A DNA stretch of 64,000 bases. Origin: Clavaria fumosa (Eukaryota > Basidiomycota > Agaricomycetes > Agaricales > Clavariaceae). Position 1 is the first letter of the stretch. Every line of letters starts with the position of its first letter. Shown here one piece after another: positions 1-10,389 of this stretch. Location: NCBI GenBank assembly GCA_951802425.1, contig OX637794.1:3162001-3226000 (forward strand), read 5' to 3'. The position numbers were made by a program, and so were the translations under genes. The notes under the pieces are model-generated. The model was not told the origin of the DNA. It saw only the letters and a program-made list of their open reading frames with translations, and made no database searches.

Positions 1-487
1 CGTCGTGGATAACATCGTCGAGAGCATCGCCGACGGAGTCGAGAAGGAAGCTGTCAGTAACAATCTCCCCCCCCCCCCTCTTTTGCTCTTTTCCAATTTG
101 TCGTCGCGGAATTGAACACGTTTTCTTATCGCACTCTTCTTCTGGCCCTCTCTTCAGCTCCTCGCACGCTCCGTGACGATCCGAAACGCGTGGAAAGCGC
201 GTCAGCCACCGCCCCATCCTCCACCGCCACCACAACATCATCCGCATGGCAGCGGAGGCCCTCATCTGGATATCAGCCACCCTCGATCTTCAGCACCCTA
301 TCCTCAGCCACCGCCGCCGCCACAGCAGCAGCATCCGCATCCGCACCAGCAGGCACACCAGCTGAAACCAGCACCACCAGCACCGGGAGGGTCGTTCGGC
401 GCAGAGATCAGGTACGGCCCGATCGCGTCGGCCGCGCCGTGGAGCAAGGTCGGGGGCCCGCCAGTCGTCGCTGGCTTGAAGAGGTGA
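1..487 (+). CDS. 3' end of a gene cut by the window edge, proline/histidine-rich tail
   Basis: Two exon pieces are visible: 2-52 (ends ..GVEKEA) and 158-487 (starts LLARSVTIRNAW), separated by a GT..AG intron of 105 bp (53-157) in phase 0. The stop is at 485-487. The visible C-terminus is a short, possibly helical stretch followed by about 85 residues rich in Pro, His and Gln, ending PPVVAGLKR. I do not recognise the family; the conserved part lies upstream of the window. The splice is supported because joining the exons keeps one frame and removes a C/T-rich intron. Confidence 0.55.
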
Positions 488-1806
488 ACGCCTCCCGCTG
501 GTTGGCCTTTGCGTTGTTGCCGTTGTCTCTTGGCGTTGTGGCTCGTCCGTCGCTGTCGCTGTTCTTGTGCGCGTCCTCCCTCGCGTCCTCCCGCTCCCAC
601 AGCCTCTACTCCTGATCCGGTCCTCCACGTTGCCTGCTTGCGCCGGGAATGGAGGGACGCTTTTCGTTTGGTGGCGTTGGTGTTACGAAACGGAGGTTTC
701 CCCTCTCTTTTTGGCTAGCGGGTCCTTCTTGTCGAAACGTACGGGTCTCTCGGTCTCGGCGCTTGACGGACGGATGTGTGGACTGCCCCCCCACGCGCGC
801 CTCTATTTCCGAGCCCCTAGATGTCGTCCGCCCATCATCACCCCCAGTCTCAAACACATTCCCATGTCACGGAGGGCCGACCGCGCCGTTGTAAATGAAT
901 GGACGCACAAATGGAGTAGGCCACAGCGAGCCGGAACTCACCATCATCATTTTGAGCGCGGGAGGAACGGAACGCGTGGATCACCCAAAGGTATTGTTTT
1001 AATTTTGGTGAGGTTTCATTCATCAAAGTAGACAACATCGAGGGAGATATATCGACACGAAACGCGAAAACGAGATGTCAACGCGACAACAACGAAACAA
1101 TTCGTGACAAGGGAAGACATCGTTACAGGGGTCGTGAACACTGAGAGCGCATAGTGAGGAAAAAAGCGAAGAATGTTTCATGGATGGAGAGACGTCGATG
1201 CGTGTATTCTATTCGTTACACATTGGTTGAACAAATCAAATCAAAAGGAGGCGAGATGGAGGAGAAAGAGGCGGTTGCGGTGGATGATGATGTTGATGGG
1301 TGAAGGGATGAATTAAAATGCGTGGATGCTAGAGAATATGAGGGATAAACAGGCAAAAGGGTCCAACCGCCCCATGAAAAAATCAAAGAAAAAGACACAA
1401 CAGTTCATGCTTTCCAAGACATTCGGTCGTCGAAAGGTCGTGAAGGGGTCGTGAAACGTATGTACAGCGTGAGCGAGAAAATGGCAACTCGCAAGAGGAT
1501 TCGTTGGTTGGGGATGATGCGGAGTTTGGGAATGCTTTCCGCGCGGGTAGGAGGCGGCGGATGGTGGTTTTTTGAGGTAGGAAAGCGTGTATCGTGATGG
1601 TCGGGGGTATGCTCGTTGTTCAAAGGCGTGTCGTGAGCGTCATTGCGGTAATGGAGGTCGGAGTGTTTTATTGCCGGGAGAGCTTGGTCGTCATCGTCGA
1701 CCGACCCGTTCCCCCCCTTTTTAATAAGGTTTTGGTTTGGGTTTACGAAGGCTCCACTCCCTCATGTCTTTTTACGTCCGAGGCGCGGATTAAAAAGAAC
1801 CGCGCA
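488..1806. other. intergenic / UTR region, no supported gene
   Basis: This stretch holds the 3' flank of the left gene and the 3' flank of the serine-rich gene on the minus strand. Open frames here have no recognisable domain and no splice-consistent extension. I see no RNA gene or mobile element. Confidence 0.5.
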
Positions 1807-2604
1807 TCAGTTAAAGGGCGAGTCTGCATCGTCGATGAGGGGCAACGCTGGATTCTCGGCGGCGGCGCGCGTGGGGCGCGTTTCTCCGGGGAAGAGCAGC
1901 CCGCAGAAGAGATCATCGAAGCAGGGGGGCTCGCGCAGGGGACGGCGGTCAAAGAGCGGAGAGAGCGAGATCGGCGAGCCGGCGTCCTCGAAGAGGGGCG
2001 GGAAGTCGAGGTCGAGGTCAGCCACGGAGAAGAGCGGGCTGTCGGGCTCGGCACTCTCTGGGGTGGATTCCAGGGACGATGACGAGGAGGAGGAAGAGGA
2101 GGAAGACGCGCGAGAGTGGCGTCCACGACGCGTAGGCGTGACCGGGGGAGTCGAGAACCGGGAAGGCAAGACCTGGCGAAGTATGTAAGACGCGAAAACG
2201 ATGAATATATCCTTATTACGTACCTCGGGAGAGCCCGGTGAGAAGTTATACCAGAGCGAGGGCGAGGACGGGCGCTCGATGTTGAGCTGGCCAAACTCGG
2301 AGGGAGCAAACTCGGCAGGCCGCTGTTGTTGCTGCTGCTGCTGCTGGACTTGGGCATTGGTGATGTGGTTCTCGACGCTTTCGCGATCTGCGTCTGCATC
2401 ATCGTGGAGGTCAAACGCGAGCTGTCCGTCGACGACTCTCCACCACTCGATGTCGGCAAGGACCCTTCTGCCGCTGGTTTCTGAACCTGAGGAGCGCCTG
2501 CGCGGGTTGCCGTGTGCGCGCCCGCCGAGGGATTGGGATAGGGCGGGGCGGTAGGGAGAAGATCTTGCGGCTGAGGAAGAGTAAGAGCGGCGTAGGGAGG
2601 GCAT
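1807..2604 (-). CDS. serine-rich, glutamine-rich hypothetical protein
   Basis: The start ATG is at 2604 and the stop at 1807. A likely intron lies at 2173-2223 (gtacgt..cgccag, 51 bp, in frame and without stop), so spliced and retained forms would both be open (248 or 265 aa). The protein has an RS-rich N-terminus, a Gln run around residue 88, a Ser run after the intron and an acidic C-terminal half with repeated DSPLF / PPLFEDAG / FDDLF motifs. No catalytic domain is visible. Low complexity suggests an intrinsically disordered protein. I do not recognise it. Confidence 0.55.
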   Translation of the reverse strand: MPSLRRSYSSSAARSSPYRPALSQSLGGRAHGNPRRRSSGSETSGRRVLADIEWWRVVDGQLAFDLHDDADADRESVENHITNAQVQQQQQQQQRPAEFAPSEFGQLNIERPSSPSLWYNFSPGSPEVRNKDIFIVFASYILRQVLPSRFSTPPVTPTRRGRHSRASSSSSSSSSSSLESTPESAEPDSPLFSVADLDLDFPPLFEDAGSPISLSPLFDRRPLREPPCFDDLFCGLLFPGETRPTRAAAENPALPLIDDADSPFN

Positions 2605-4327
2605 GTCGACTAGCGATATGGAAGAGAGGGGTTTGAGTCGTCGAAGGACGCGACGATGAATATAGGATATAAGGAGGGAGAGAAGGGTGTAAGAGACGAC
2701 GGTGAGGAAGAGGAGGAGGAGGAGGAGGAAAGGACGGGCGATGAGGAAAAATAGGGATGAAATTTATATATAAAATGATATTATTTGATGTTTGGTTTAT
2801 GTGGCTGAAGAATCTAATAAAAATAGAAACATTGACGCGTGGCATTCTCTTGTGTGTGAAAGGGAAATTGTGAAAGGGTGGAGGAGTGGTGTGGTGTGGT
2901 GGTGGACATGATGAATGATGATGACCAAAAGTCAAGTCCACTCCCCCTAGTCTCCATGAAACAGTGTACAAGCTCGCCGCATTTTTATATATGGTCCAAG
3001 CAGAAGGGAAGAAAGTGAGATGATGATGATAGAAAAGGGTCGCGTCGGTGCTAACGAAAGCGATGCCAAATCTACCCCCTCAAAACGCCAGTAAAAAAGA
3101 TGGCGCTTGGGCTCTCTTCCACGCCACGCCTTCTCTTCTCACAGCAACAGCGACATCAACGGGAGCGCTCGCTTGTCTGTCTGGTGATGTGCCTCAACGA
3201 GGAACTTAACATTAACACAGCTGCGGTGAACGGGGACACACTCCCACCCCACCCCACCCCCTCTCATCACAGCGATGTCGATGTCGATGCGATGAGGAAT
3301 ATCCTGCAACCGTTTTCAAATCGGACGAAGCCATGCTCTACCGAGATCGGCAAACACCCATATTATACATTCGGTGCTCATTCGGATTCGCATTCCCTAC
3401 CTATTAGGAATAGAATCCGTTGTTTAGTGCTCCTTTAGCTACTTTCATTAATATAACCCGGCGTTCGCTTGGTGACCAGCACAACAGCACCTCACACGGC
3501 AAAGAGGGGCGAACGGAGACGCTGACCCGGCGATGGGGTGAAAATTGAAACTGTGGGTGACGACAAGGTTCCAGGGCAGGGGTATTTGTTCCCGATGTAG
3601 TATTGCAATGCAGCCTCGAGGACCGTATCGATTGTGTAAAGGGTCTAAGCTATGAGCACAAAACAGATCCGTCTACAGCGCGTGTCTGTCTCACACTCCA
3701 CGACTTATCCCGGTCGCTACACAGATAAGCCTTCCATCGAGAGAGAGCAAAGGAAGCAAATGGGATGGACCATGGGGTCAGGTCAAACCCCCAGCGCGCG
3801 ACACCAGCGGATGCGATTCGCCGCGTGCGTGTCCGCGCACATCCACCCCCCTTCCAAAAACACTGGCACCCACACCTTCGTCACCAAAGTGACGACGCTC
3901 AGGCGCATCTGAAAAAGGGACCACTTCACAAGCGCGGAGCCCTTGTAAACTTAGCTTCAATCTAAAATGCTACGCACAGCCGACTTGTGGCGTTCAACGC
4001 TGCAGTGGCGAAGACACGACCACGTGACTACTCAGCCCTGTGGCGGCGCATCTGTTCTGCACCGTATGGTCATTGGAAGGGTTCATATAATCTACCCGAC
4101 CGGGGACGGAGAGTATCCGTATCGTTTTAACGAGCCCGCACTTCCGTTCCATGCTACACAGGCGCTATTTGCAGTTTTTATTCTCATGTCTAATGTACAA
4201 CAAGTGATCGGTATCTACACAATATTGGAACAACTACACAACGGCGGTATTTCTGACCGACGACAAAGGACGTGGGTGCAGCATGGGGATATAAGGAGGT
4301 ACCATAAACATCAGAGAAACTCACCCG
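2605..4327. other. intergenic region, about 1.7 kb, no supported gene
   Basis: It contains a G/A-rich tract (2700-2730), an A/T-rich patch near 2755-2830 and the 3' flank of guanine deaminase. Short open frames (for example 3100-3438) lack domains, splice-consistent extensions and coding bias. Confidence 0.5.
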
Positions 4328-6317
4328 CTAAGTCGAGAACTTGCTCCCAAAATTCGCGCCGCCGACCAGCCGGCCCTGGACGTACACGCGCAAAATGTTC
4401 CTATCATCCCCGCAAAACAGGAACCGCTCCAAGTACCGCTCAAGCAGCGCCCTCCCCGCATCGACCGCTTCCGCACTGCCGCCGGCCCTAGCGCTCGAGC
4501 GCGGGCCAGACGAGCCGTCCCCGACGTCGGCGTCCCACAGGCCCGGGGTGCCCCGCTGCCCCGCACGCATGCTGACGCACAGCGCATCGAACGCCTTCCC
4601 CGGCGCAAACGACCCCACGTGTGCGTCGAGGCTGCACACCTGCGCCCCGCCCAACGTCGCGAGGTGCAGCAGCGCGGACACGGGGAGCGCACGGCCCGCG
4701 AAGGTGGGGTCGTGGCGCGCGGGTGCGGTGGTTGACATGGACGTCGCGGGTGCTGGGGCCTGATCGCGATTGTGGTCATTGGAGGGCAGTGGCGCCGGCG
4801 GCGAAGGCAAGGAAGGAGACGTGGATTCCATGGCGATGATTTTGGAAGCGATGCTTGCATGCTGAATCGCGGTGAGGATGGACGGGCTGAATCCCCCTGA
4901 CACATCTGTGCCTAGACCGACCTGGGTAGAGAAGTGAACTGCGTTCATTCACAGCAATGGGGAAAGGCAAACTCACTTTGATGCCGAGGTCCAGCATCTT
5001 ACCAACGCGCGCCACGCCGCTGCTAAGATTGAAATTGCTCGTCGGGCAATGGCTCACGCCCGCCGCACGCACCCGCACGAGGTCGAGCTCCGCGGGCTCG
5101 AGGTGCACCGCATGCGCAAGGATGGTGTTGCTGCGCAGCAGGCCGAAGTGGTCGTACACGTCCGCGTACGACGAGCATGCCGGGAAGAGCTCTCGCGTAT
5201 AGTCGACCTCGGCGTGGTTCTCGGATATATGCGTCTGGATGGCGAGCGCGGGGTCAGACGCGGCGAGTGCCCCGAGTTGCGTGAGCAGCGCGTCCGTGCA
5301 GGAGATGGCGAAGCGAGGCGTGAGGATGGGGGAGACGAGTGGGGGCAGCCTAGGGGCGTGGCCGGCGTCGGGGATGGAGGAGTCGTTCTTGGCATTAGAC
5401 ACTCCGAGAGAGCGGATGTGCTGAATGATGGCTTTCGTGCCTTCGAGCGAGGCCTCAGGAGAGGGCTCTACGTAGTCATCTGGTGAATTTCTGTCCATGT
5501 TACATTTCTGTCATTTGAGGGAATATAAGACATTGCGCATATGGCTCGACCACACGCTCACATACGTACCCCGACGAAAGCGCGCTGGCCTGACGAAAAA
5601 ATGATGACTGGGTCAAACTTGCCAAATGAGTCTTGTGATTGGCATACCCTGCTCATGCACCACGTCCGCAAGTATCTTCGTGGCCTCTACATGCAGCGTA
5701 CCGTAGTAACAACAGGTCGTTGTCTGTAATATTATCTATTTGTAAATAGGAAGGCAGAGCGAAGAGAAGGGACATACACCACAGTTGATGATGCGGCGGA
5801 CGACGGACTGGTAAGTTGGCTTAGCGAACTTGGGGTCCGAGAATTTGGCTTCCGTCGGAAAAGTAACGTATTTGAGCCAATCTAAAAGTTGGTATTGCTG
5901 TCCACTAAGATAACTCAGAAGAGTTTTCCTAGTTGCTACCAGTACACGCACCTCCCCATGTTTGGGAACTGAGGGGCATGCTGTACGACGTGCAGGACCG
6001 TTTGACCACTGAATTCTGAATTAGCGACACGAAAGCCAACTCACGGTATGGGTATCAACAAAGCCTGGCATGAGAAACTCGCCGTGCTTGAGAACGACGA
6101 GGTGCGAGTCCGAGTAGCCATTCTCTGCAGTGATCTTATGTACTGTAGTGTCGTCCACGTCTCTGGTTATCCATTCGATGACACCCGTCTCCGACACGCC
6201 AATGAGACAGCTCGGCGATGCTTCGTATGCGGCAAGGCTTTGTGGATTAATGATGGCTCCATAATAGACTGTGCGCTCCAGGGTCATCTCGACGGGCGAG
6301 TTCGATACGAGGCACAC
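4328..6317 (-). CDS. GUD1: guanine deaminase
   Basis: Predicted to hydrolyse guanine to xanthine and ammonia in cytosolic purine salvage. Seven exons: 6317-6045, 5980-5952, 5904-5778, 5723-5648, 5589-5570, 5507-4977, 4921-4328, giving 549 aa. Exons 2 (29 nt) and 5 (20 nt) are tiny, but joining them restores the family sequence. Visible motifs are the metal site PGFVDTHTHAPQF across exons 1/2, LLDWLKYVTFP, QTHISEN with the catalytic His/Glu, HAVHL, SHCPTSNFNLSSG and GLGTDVSGG with the metal-binding Asp. The C-terminal part carries two Ser/Pro/Gly-rich insertions that make it longer than the usual 450-490 aa. The first ATG (6317) is used; an internal Met at codon 11 is an alternative start. It is divergent from the neighbouring adenylyltransferase gene across about 120 bp. 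Confidence 0.93.
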
Positions 6318-6440
6318 TTGGATGATACCCAGCTTCTCAATCAGGGGATTACCACTTTTGGAGATCCGCTCACGTGACTTAAAGTCCCTTTCTCCCTTCC
6401 CGCTCCCCCGCTCTTACCCTAACGGTAACAGTGACCTTTC
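6318..6440. promoter_or_regulatory. short divergent promoter region between GUD1-like and CAB4-like genes
   Basis: The two start codons lie 123 bp apart on opposite strands, so the region must hold both 5' UTRs and core promoters. A C/T-rich stretch lies at 6388-6420. No clear TATA box is seen. The role is inferred from position only. Confidence 0.45.
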
Positions 6441-7621
6441 ATGGATCCTTCCTCCGAACCCGAGCCAAACACGGTGAATCGCTCAATCATACTTACTACC
6501 CTTCCAGATCTCTCGGTACCACATTATTTGAAGCCTATCATTTCTGCTGCAACGAGAGCCTCGAAGCTCAGCGTGCTCGTCGTCTTGATCTCTCCACTGT
6601 TCATCAACGCCAACGACCATGACACGGCTCTGCCCTCTGGCATCTCGCGCACAGCAAATTGGGACTCGGTGCAGCGCTTGCTGACTCACGTCTACTTGTA
6701 CGCGACCAAGGTCGCCTCGGAGATGTCCAAAATCCTGCTTGACGTCAGCGTTTTGCTCCGCGGGCCGGACCAGCCCCTCTGCGCCGAGTGGGTTAACGAC
6801 GTAGACAGAATGTACCGCGTACAAGGAGGTAGGCAGGCGTCCTCGCCCCAATGCATGATCTTTGAAATGATCAAACGCCAATCATGACCCTATAAGACAC
6901 CCTCCCGACCCCTATCCCGAACTCCTTCTCCCACCTGCCCGTCATCCACATCCCGTCGGGACCCCACCCACCAGCACCGGCGGCTGGCACGTCCTCCTCT
7001 TCGGGGACGGACCAGAAGACGCAGCTGCCCTCGCAGCTGCCCGTCGTCGCGCTCGGCGGCACCTTCGACCACTTGCACGCGGGGCACAAGATTCTGCTGA
7101 GCATGGCCGCGTGGATCGCGTCGCGCAAGGTCGTCGTCGGCGTCTCAGACGACGCGCTCCTCGTGCGCAAGACGCACCGCGCCGTGCTCGAGAGCTTCGC
7201 CGAGCGCATCGAGCGCGTGCGGGCGTTCCTTGCGCTCTTCAGGCCTGGCCTTGCGTGCGACCTCTCCACCCTCACGGACGTCTATGGCCCGACCGGGTGG
7301 GATCCGGACATACAGGCCCTTGTCGTCAGTAAGGAGACGATTAAAGGGGCGAACCTTGGTCCGTATTTCTTCCGCTCACTACCGGATGTGTCGCCTTACT
7401 CTTGTCACCTCTCGCTTCGCGCAGTGGCAGCGTACAGGAAAGAACACGCGCTTCCCCCGCTAGAAGTATTCGTTATTGACGTCATCTCGTCTCATGATTG
7501 CGACTCTGATACTCCCGATGAATTACTGGGCGCGAGCAAGATGAGCAGCTCGTATATCCGTGAGTGGATCGTCAAGCATCAGGAGCAAAAAGAAGCCGAG
7601 AAAATGACAACTAATCAATGA
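6441..7621 (+). CDS. CAB4: pantetheine-phosphate adenylyltransferase (coenzyme A biosynthesis)
   Basis: Predicted to transfer AMP from ATP to 4'-phosphopantetheine, forming dephospho-CoA. Three exons, 6441-6828, 6897-7358 and 7425-7621, give 348 aa. The second intron is 66 bp without a stop, so it can be overlooked. The nucleotidyltransferase core starts near residue 178 with VVALGGTFDHLHAGHK (the HxGH motif), followed by ALVVSKETIKGA, LPPLEVFVIDVIS and the C-terminal SSSYIREW motif. The first ~130 residues form the less conserved N-terminal region usual in fungal Cab4 proteins. It lacks a fused dephospho-CoA kinase domain, as is normal for fungi. The identification rests on the intact motif set. 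Confidence 0.92.
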
Positions 7622-7697
7622 GGATTATCTTATCGATACATGTTTCTTAATGCAAGTGTCCAAAATTCTCGTAAAGTCGTGAAATTGCCAAGTGCCA

Positions 7698-9617
7698 TCA
7701 TCGCGTCCGCGGTGAGACTCTACTAGAGTGTAGATCTTTGATGTCCAGGAACGTGCTCAACCCGAAGCAGACGCACAATAGACATGCAGCAGCAGTAGCC
7801 CCGTTATACCCTGTACACCTGAGCAGGAGGGGACGGGATGTGACTCTGTCCTTTACGAAGAAAAACGGCAAGCACTCACCATCCCTCATATTGTCCTATC
7901 GGACACCTCTTCCCAAACAATATGAACACGAATAGCCCACCCCACAGCACTACCCCGCATATATCAATAAGTAAGAGTGTCTTGAGCCACGCCCGCACCT
8001 GCTTCCAACGCGCCTCTTCGGCGAGCCCGACGAAGATGCTCCGTCGCGGCCGCCGTGGACGGCGTGGCGGGTCGCCCTGCCGCCGGGCATACCCACGAAA
8101 CCGCTGGGAGTCGGACCACCCGCTGGGATCCGTGTCCGAGCGTCGATCGTCGTCTGCGTCATAATCGTCGTCATCGTTGTCGCGGCCCGCGCCACCACCG
8201 CGGCTACCACCCAGCAGCCCAGGATCGACAATCAGGTTCACATGGACGTCCTGAGGGACGGCGCCGCCGCGCTGCGGACTGCCATAGCGGTCCGCCTTGT
8301 TGCGTTTTTTGTCTTTCTTCGTCTGTGCACCGGGGAGTCCGCCGATGGGCAGCACGGCGAGCGCCCCTGGGAGGCCGCCTGCCGCTGCGACGGTAGCATG
8401 GTGATCCTCTGCGTCGCGGCGACCGGCACAGCAGGGGCGGAGCACGAAGAGGTAGATCAGTAGGAGCGAGGTCAGTACTGAGAGAATATATAGTGCAAAT
8501 GCGGGAGCTTTGGCCGCTGGAGGGGCTGGTTCCTGCGGCTTGACGGCCTGTGGAAGCACAGTCAATGAGCGCGGAAGGGTCATGAGAAGCGTATTTCGAG
8601 CCTGCGTACCAGGGCCACGTAGATTGACGGCACCGCGGCGACCAACGCCAACAGGGCTTCCACCACTCTGAGCGCGATGCGCTTCTTTGGGCCCTGGGTG
8701 ACAAGTTGACCTTTATGGTCGATGGTACCAACCAACGGCTTGTTGTCCTCCTGCGCGGCAGCGTCGCGCCCGCGTCCAAACTCGCGCTCGAGCATGCGCA
8801 CGCGCTCCTCCTTAACCTCGGCGTCTATGGGAGGCCCGTGCTGGGGTGGGTCCGCACTCCAGGGCAGAAGATCCCGGGCCGTTTCTGCGGAGGGTGCCGT
8901 GTGTGTGTGTGCGAAGTGCGATAGATACGGCTGCGGATGGAACGGGTCGGCCTGGGGGGTGTAGCCTGGGTCCCACGGGTTGGGCTGCTTGGTGGGTGAG
9001 GTGCCGCTGCCATGCTGCGACGAGCCAAAGAAGAAGGGTTCGGGCTCGTCGTGAAGCGCGGCGTGTGCGGGGATGCGCGGCTGGTGGTACCAGTTGCGGG
9101 ACCATGCGGGGAAGTGGGAGACGTCGATCTCCTCGGGGTCGACGATGTGTGGGTTGGCTTGGACGGCAGAGCGCGAGGACGTGGCGTTTGGATATGTCTC
9201 GCGGCGCGTGCGGGCGCGGGCGCTGGAAGAAGGTGGTGGTTGGTACGAGCGCGAGTGCGAGGACGACGTGAGCCCCGCTGAGATGAGCGACGGCGGAGGC
9301 GCGAGGGAGTCGAGGCTGGGAAGGCGCGGTATGGGTCGCGGGGGGTAGCGGTCCCGGAAGTTGGAGGGGGCGTATGGGGCGCCTGTGAGGGGGTCGATGT
9401 GTGCGTTTGGGCGGAGCGTCTGCGCGTAGTCGGCGAGGTCGAGGGCCTCGATAGAGGTCTCAGTGGCCCCGCGGTGCGGATGGGTGTGCCATTCGCCGTA
9501 CTCGGCGTCGCCTGCTAAGTCGTAGGGAGTTCCATGCACCACTGGCAATGGGTCGTACGGGTCTGGGGACCACGGCCTACGGAGATGGGGCTGGAACGGG
9601 CGGTGTGCATGCGACAT
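7698..9617 (-). CDS. conserved fungal multi-span membrane protein, unknown function
   Basis: Three exons, 9617-8610, 8547-7880 and 7818-7698, give 598 aa. The first intron (8548-8609, 62 bp) changes frame and joins two open frames that otherwise look like separate genes. The N-terminal ~310 residues are polar and Pro/His-rich, with no signal peptide. Hydrophobic segments lie near residues 315-336 (RVVEALLALVAAVPSIYVAL), 345-367 (FALYILSVLTSLLLIYLFVL), 526-547 and 563-583. Between spans 2 and 3 is an acidic Asp run and a basic RRPRRPRR patch. A cytosolic N-terminus with four spans is inferred. I recognise a conserved fungal pattern but no named family. It is divergent from the palmitoyltransferase gene. 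Confidence 0.75.
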
Positions 9618-10389
9618 GAGTTGTTCGTCAAAGGCTCGTCAGAATATAAAGGAGGGTGTGGTTTCTGGTGAGTGGGCGGGGCTAGTCGACGAGGACGTCG
9701 GCGTTGGGCCACGCAGTGCGTGCTCGCTCGCTGGACTGAGCGGTGTCCGCGCGCGTGGCCGACGATGAAGCGCGATGGTGATCCATTTATGGCAGTCGCT
9801 GCCATTTCCGTCGGTCACAGCCAGTGAAGGGCAACTGCTCAGCGCTCAGTTCCGGGCTTACAGCAATGCACACATATGTATAGTAGGGCTCTTTGGACAA
9901 GAAAATTGTCATTGCAAAATGCAACGTTACCCTAGGATTTCTGGTACCACCAAACCATCAAGCCTTTATGGTGTAGCAGAGTTGCCCAACCCCACTCCAT
10001 GCTGCGATCAAGCGCTTATCTGAAAGCTGATGTTAAAGCTGATGTGCTGCACCCTATGGAGATATGAGGCAGCCAGCTCAGCTCCATTCTGTAATTTTTT
10101 TTTTTTTCTAACCATGTTCATGAAAACTTCCAACGTTTGCAATGCACCCTTGATTTCCCTGACTGACTAAGTGACTTATCGTCAACAACGTGACCTTGAC
10201 AATCGTGCTCGTCACATGCGTGGTGGCTGCCGCACCATACGCTCAGCGTCTTGGTCCCTCCGTCTGGGCAGTAAGTATACCCCGCTGCTCCCACCCGCAA
10301 AGAGGATTCAACTTGTACCATAATCCTCTTTTTCCGGCCATTGGGATTCGCCCATAGCCGCATCACACTCTTTTTCGCTCTCTGCTGTC
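9618..10389. other. divergent intergenic region, no supported gene
   Basis: It lies between the starts of the minus-strand membrane protein gene and the plus-strand palmitoyltransferase gene, so it should hold both promoters. A T13 tract occurs near 10096-10109. No domain-bearing open frame or RNA gene was found. Confidence 0.5.

Noticed and set aside
3100..3438. 112-codon frame with a real ATG
   Set aside because: No domain, no splice extension and no coding bias compared with the flanking sequence.
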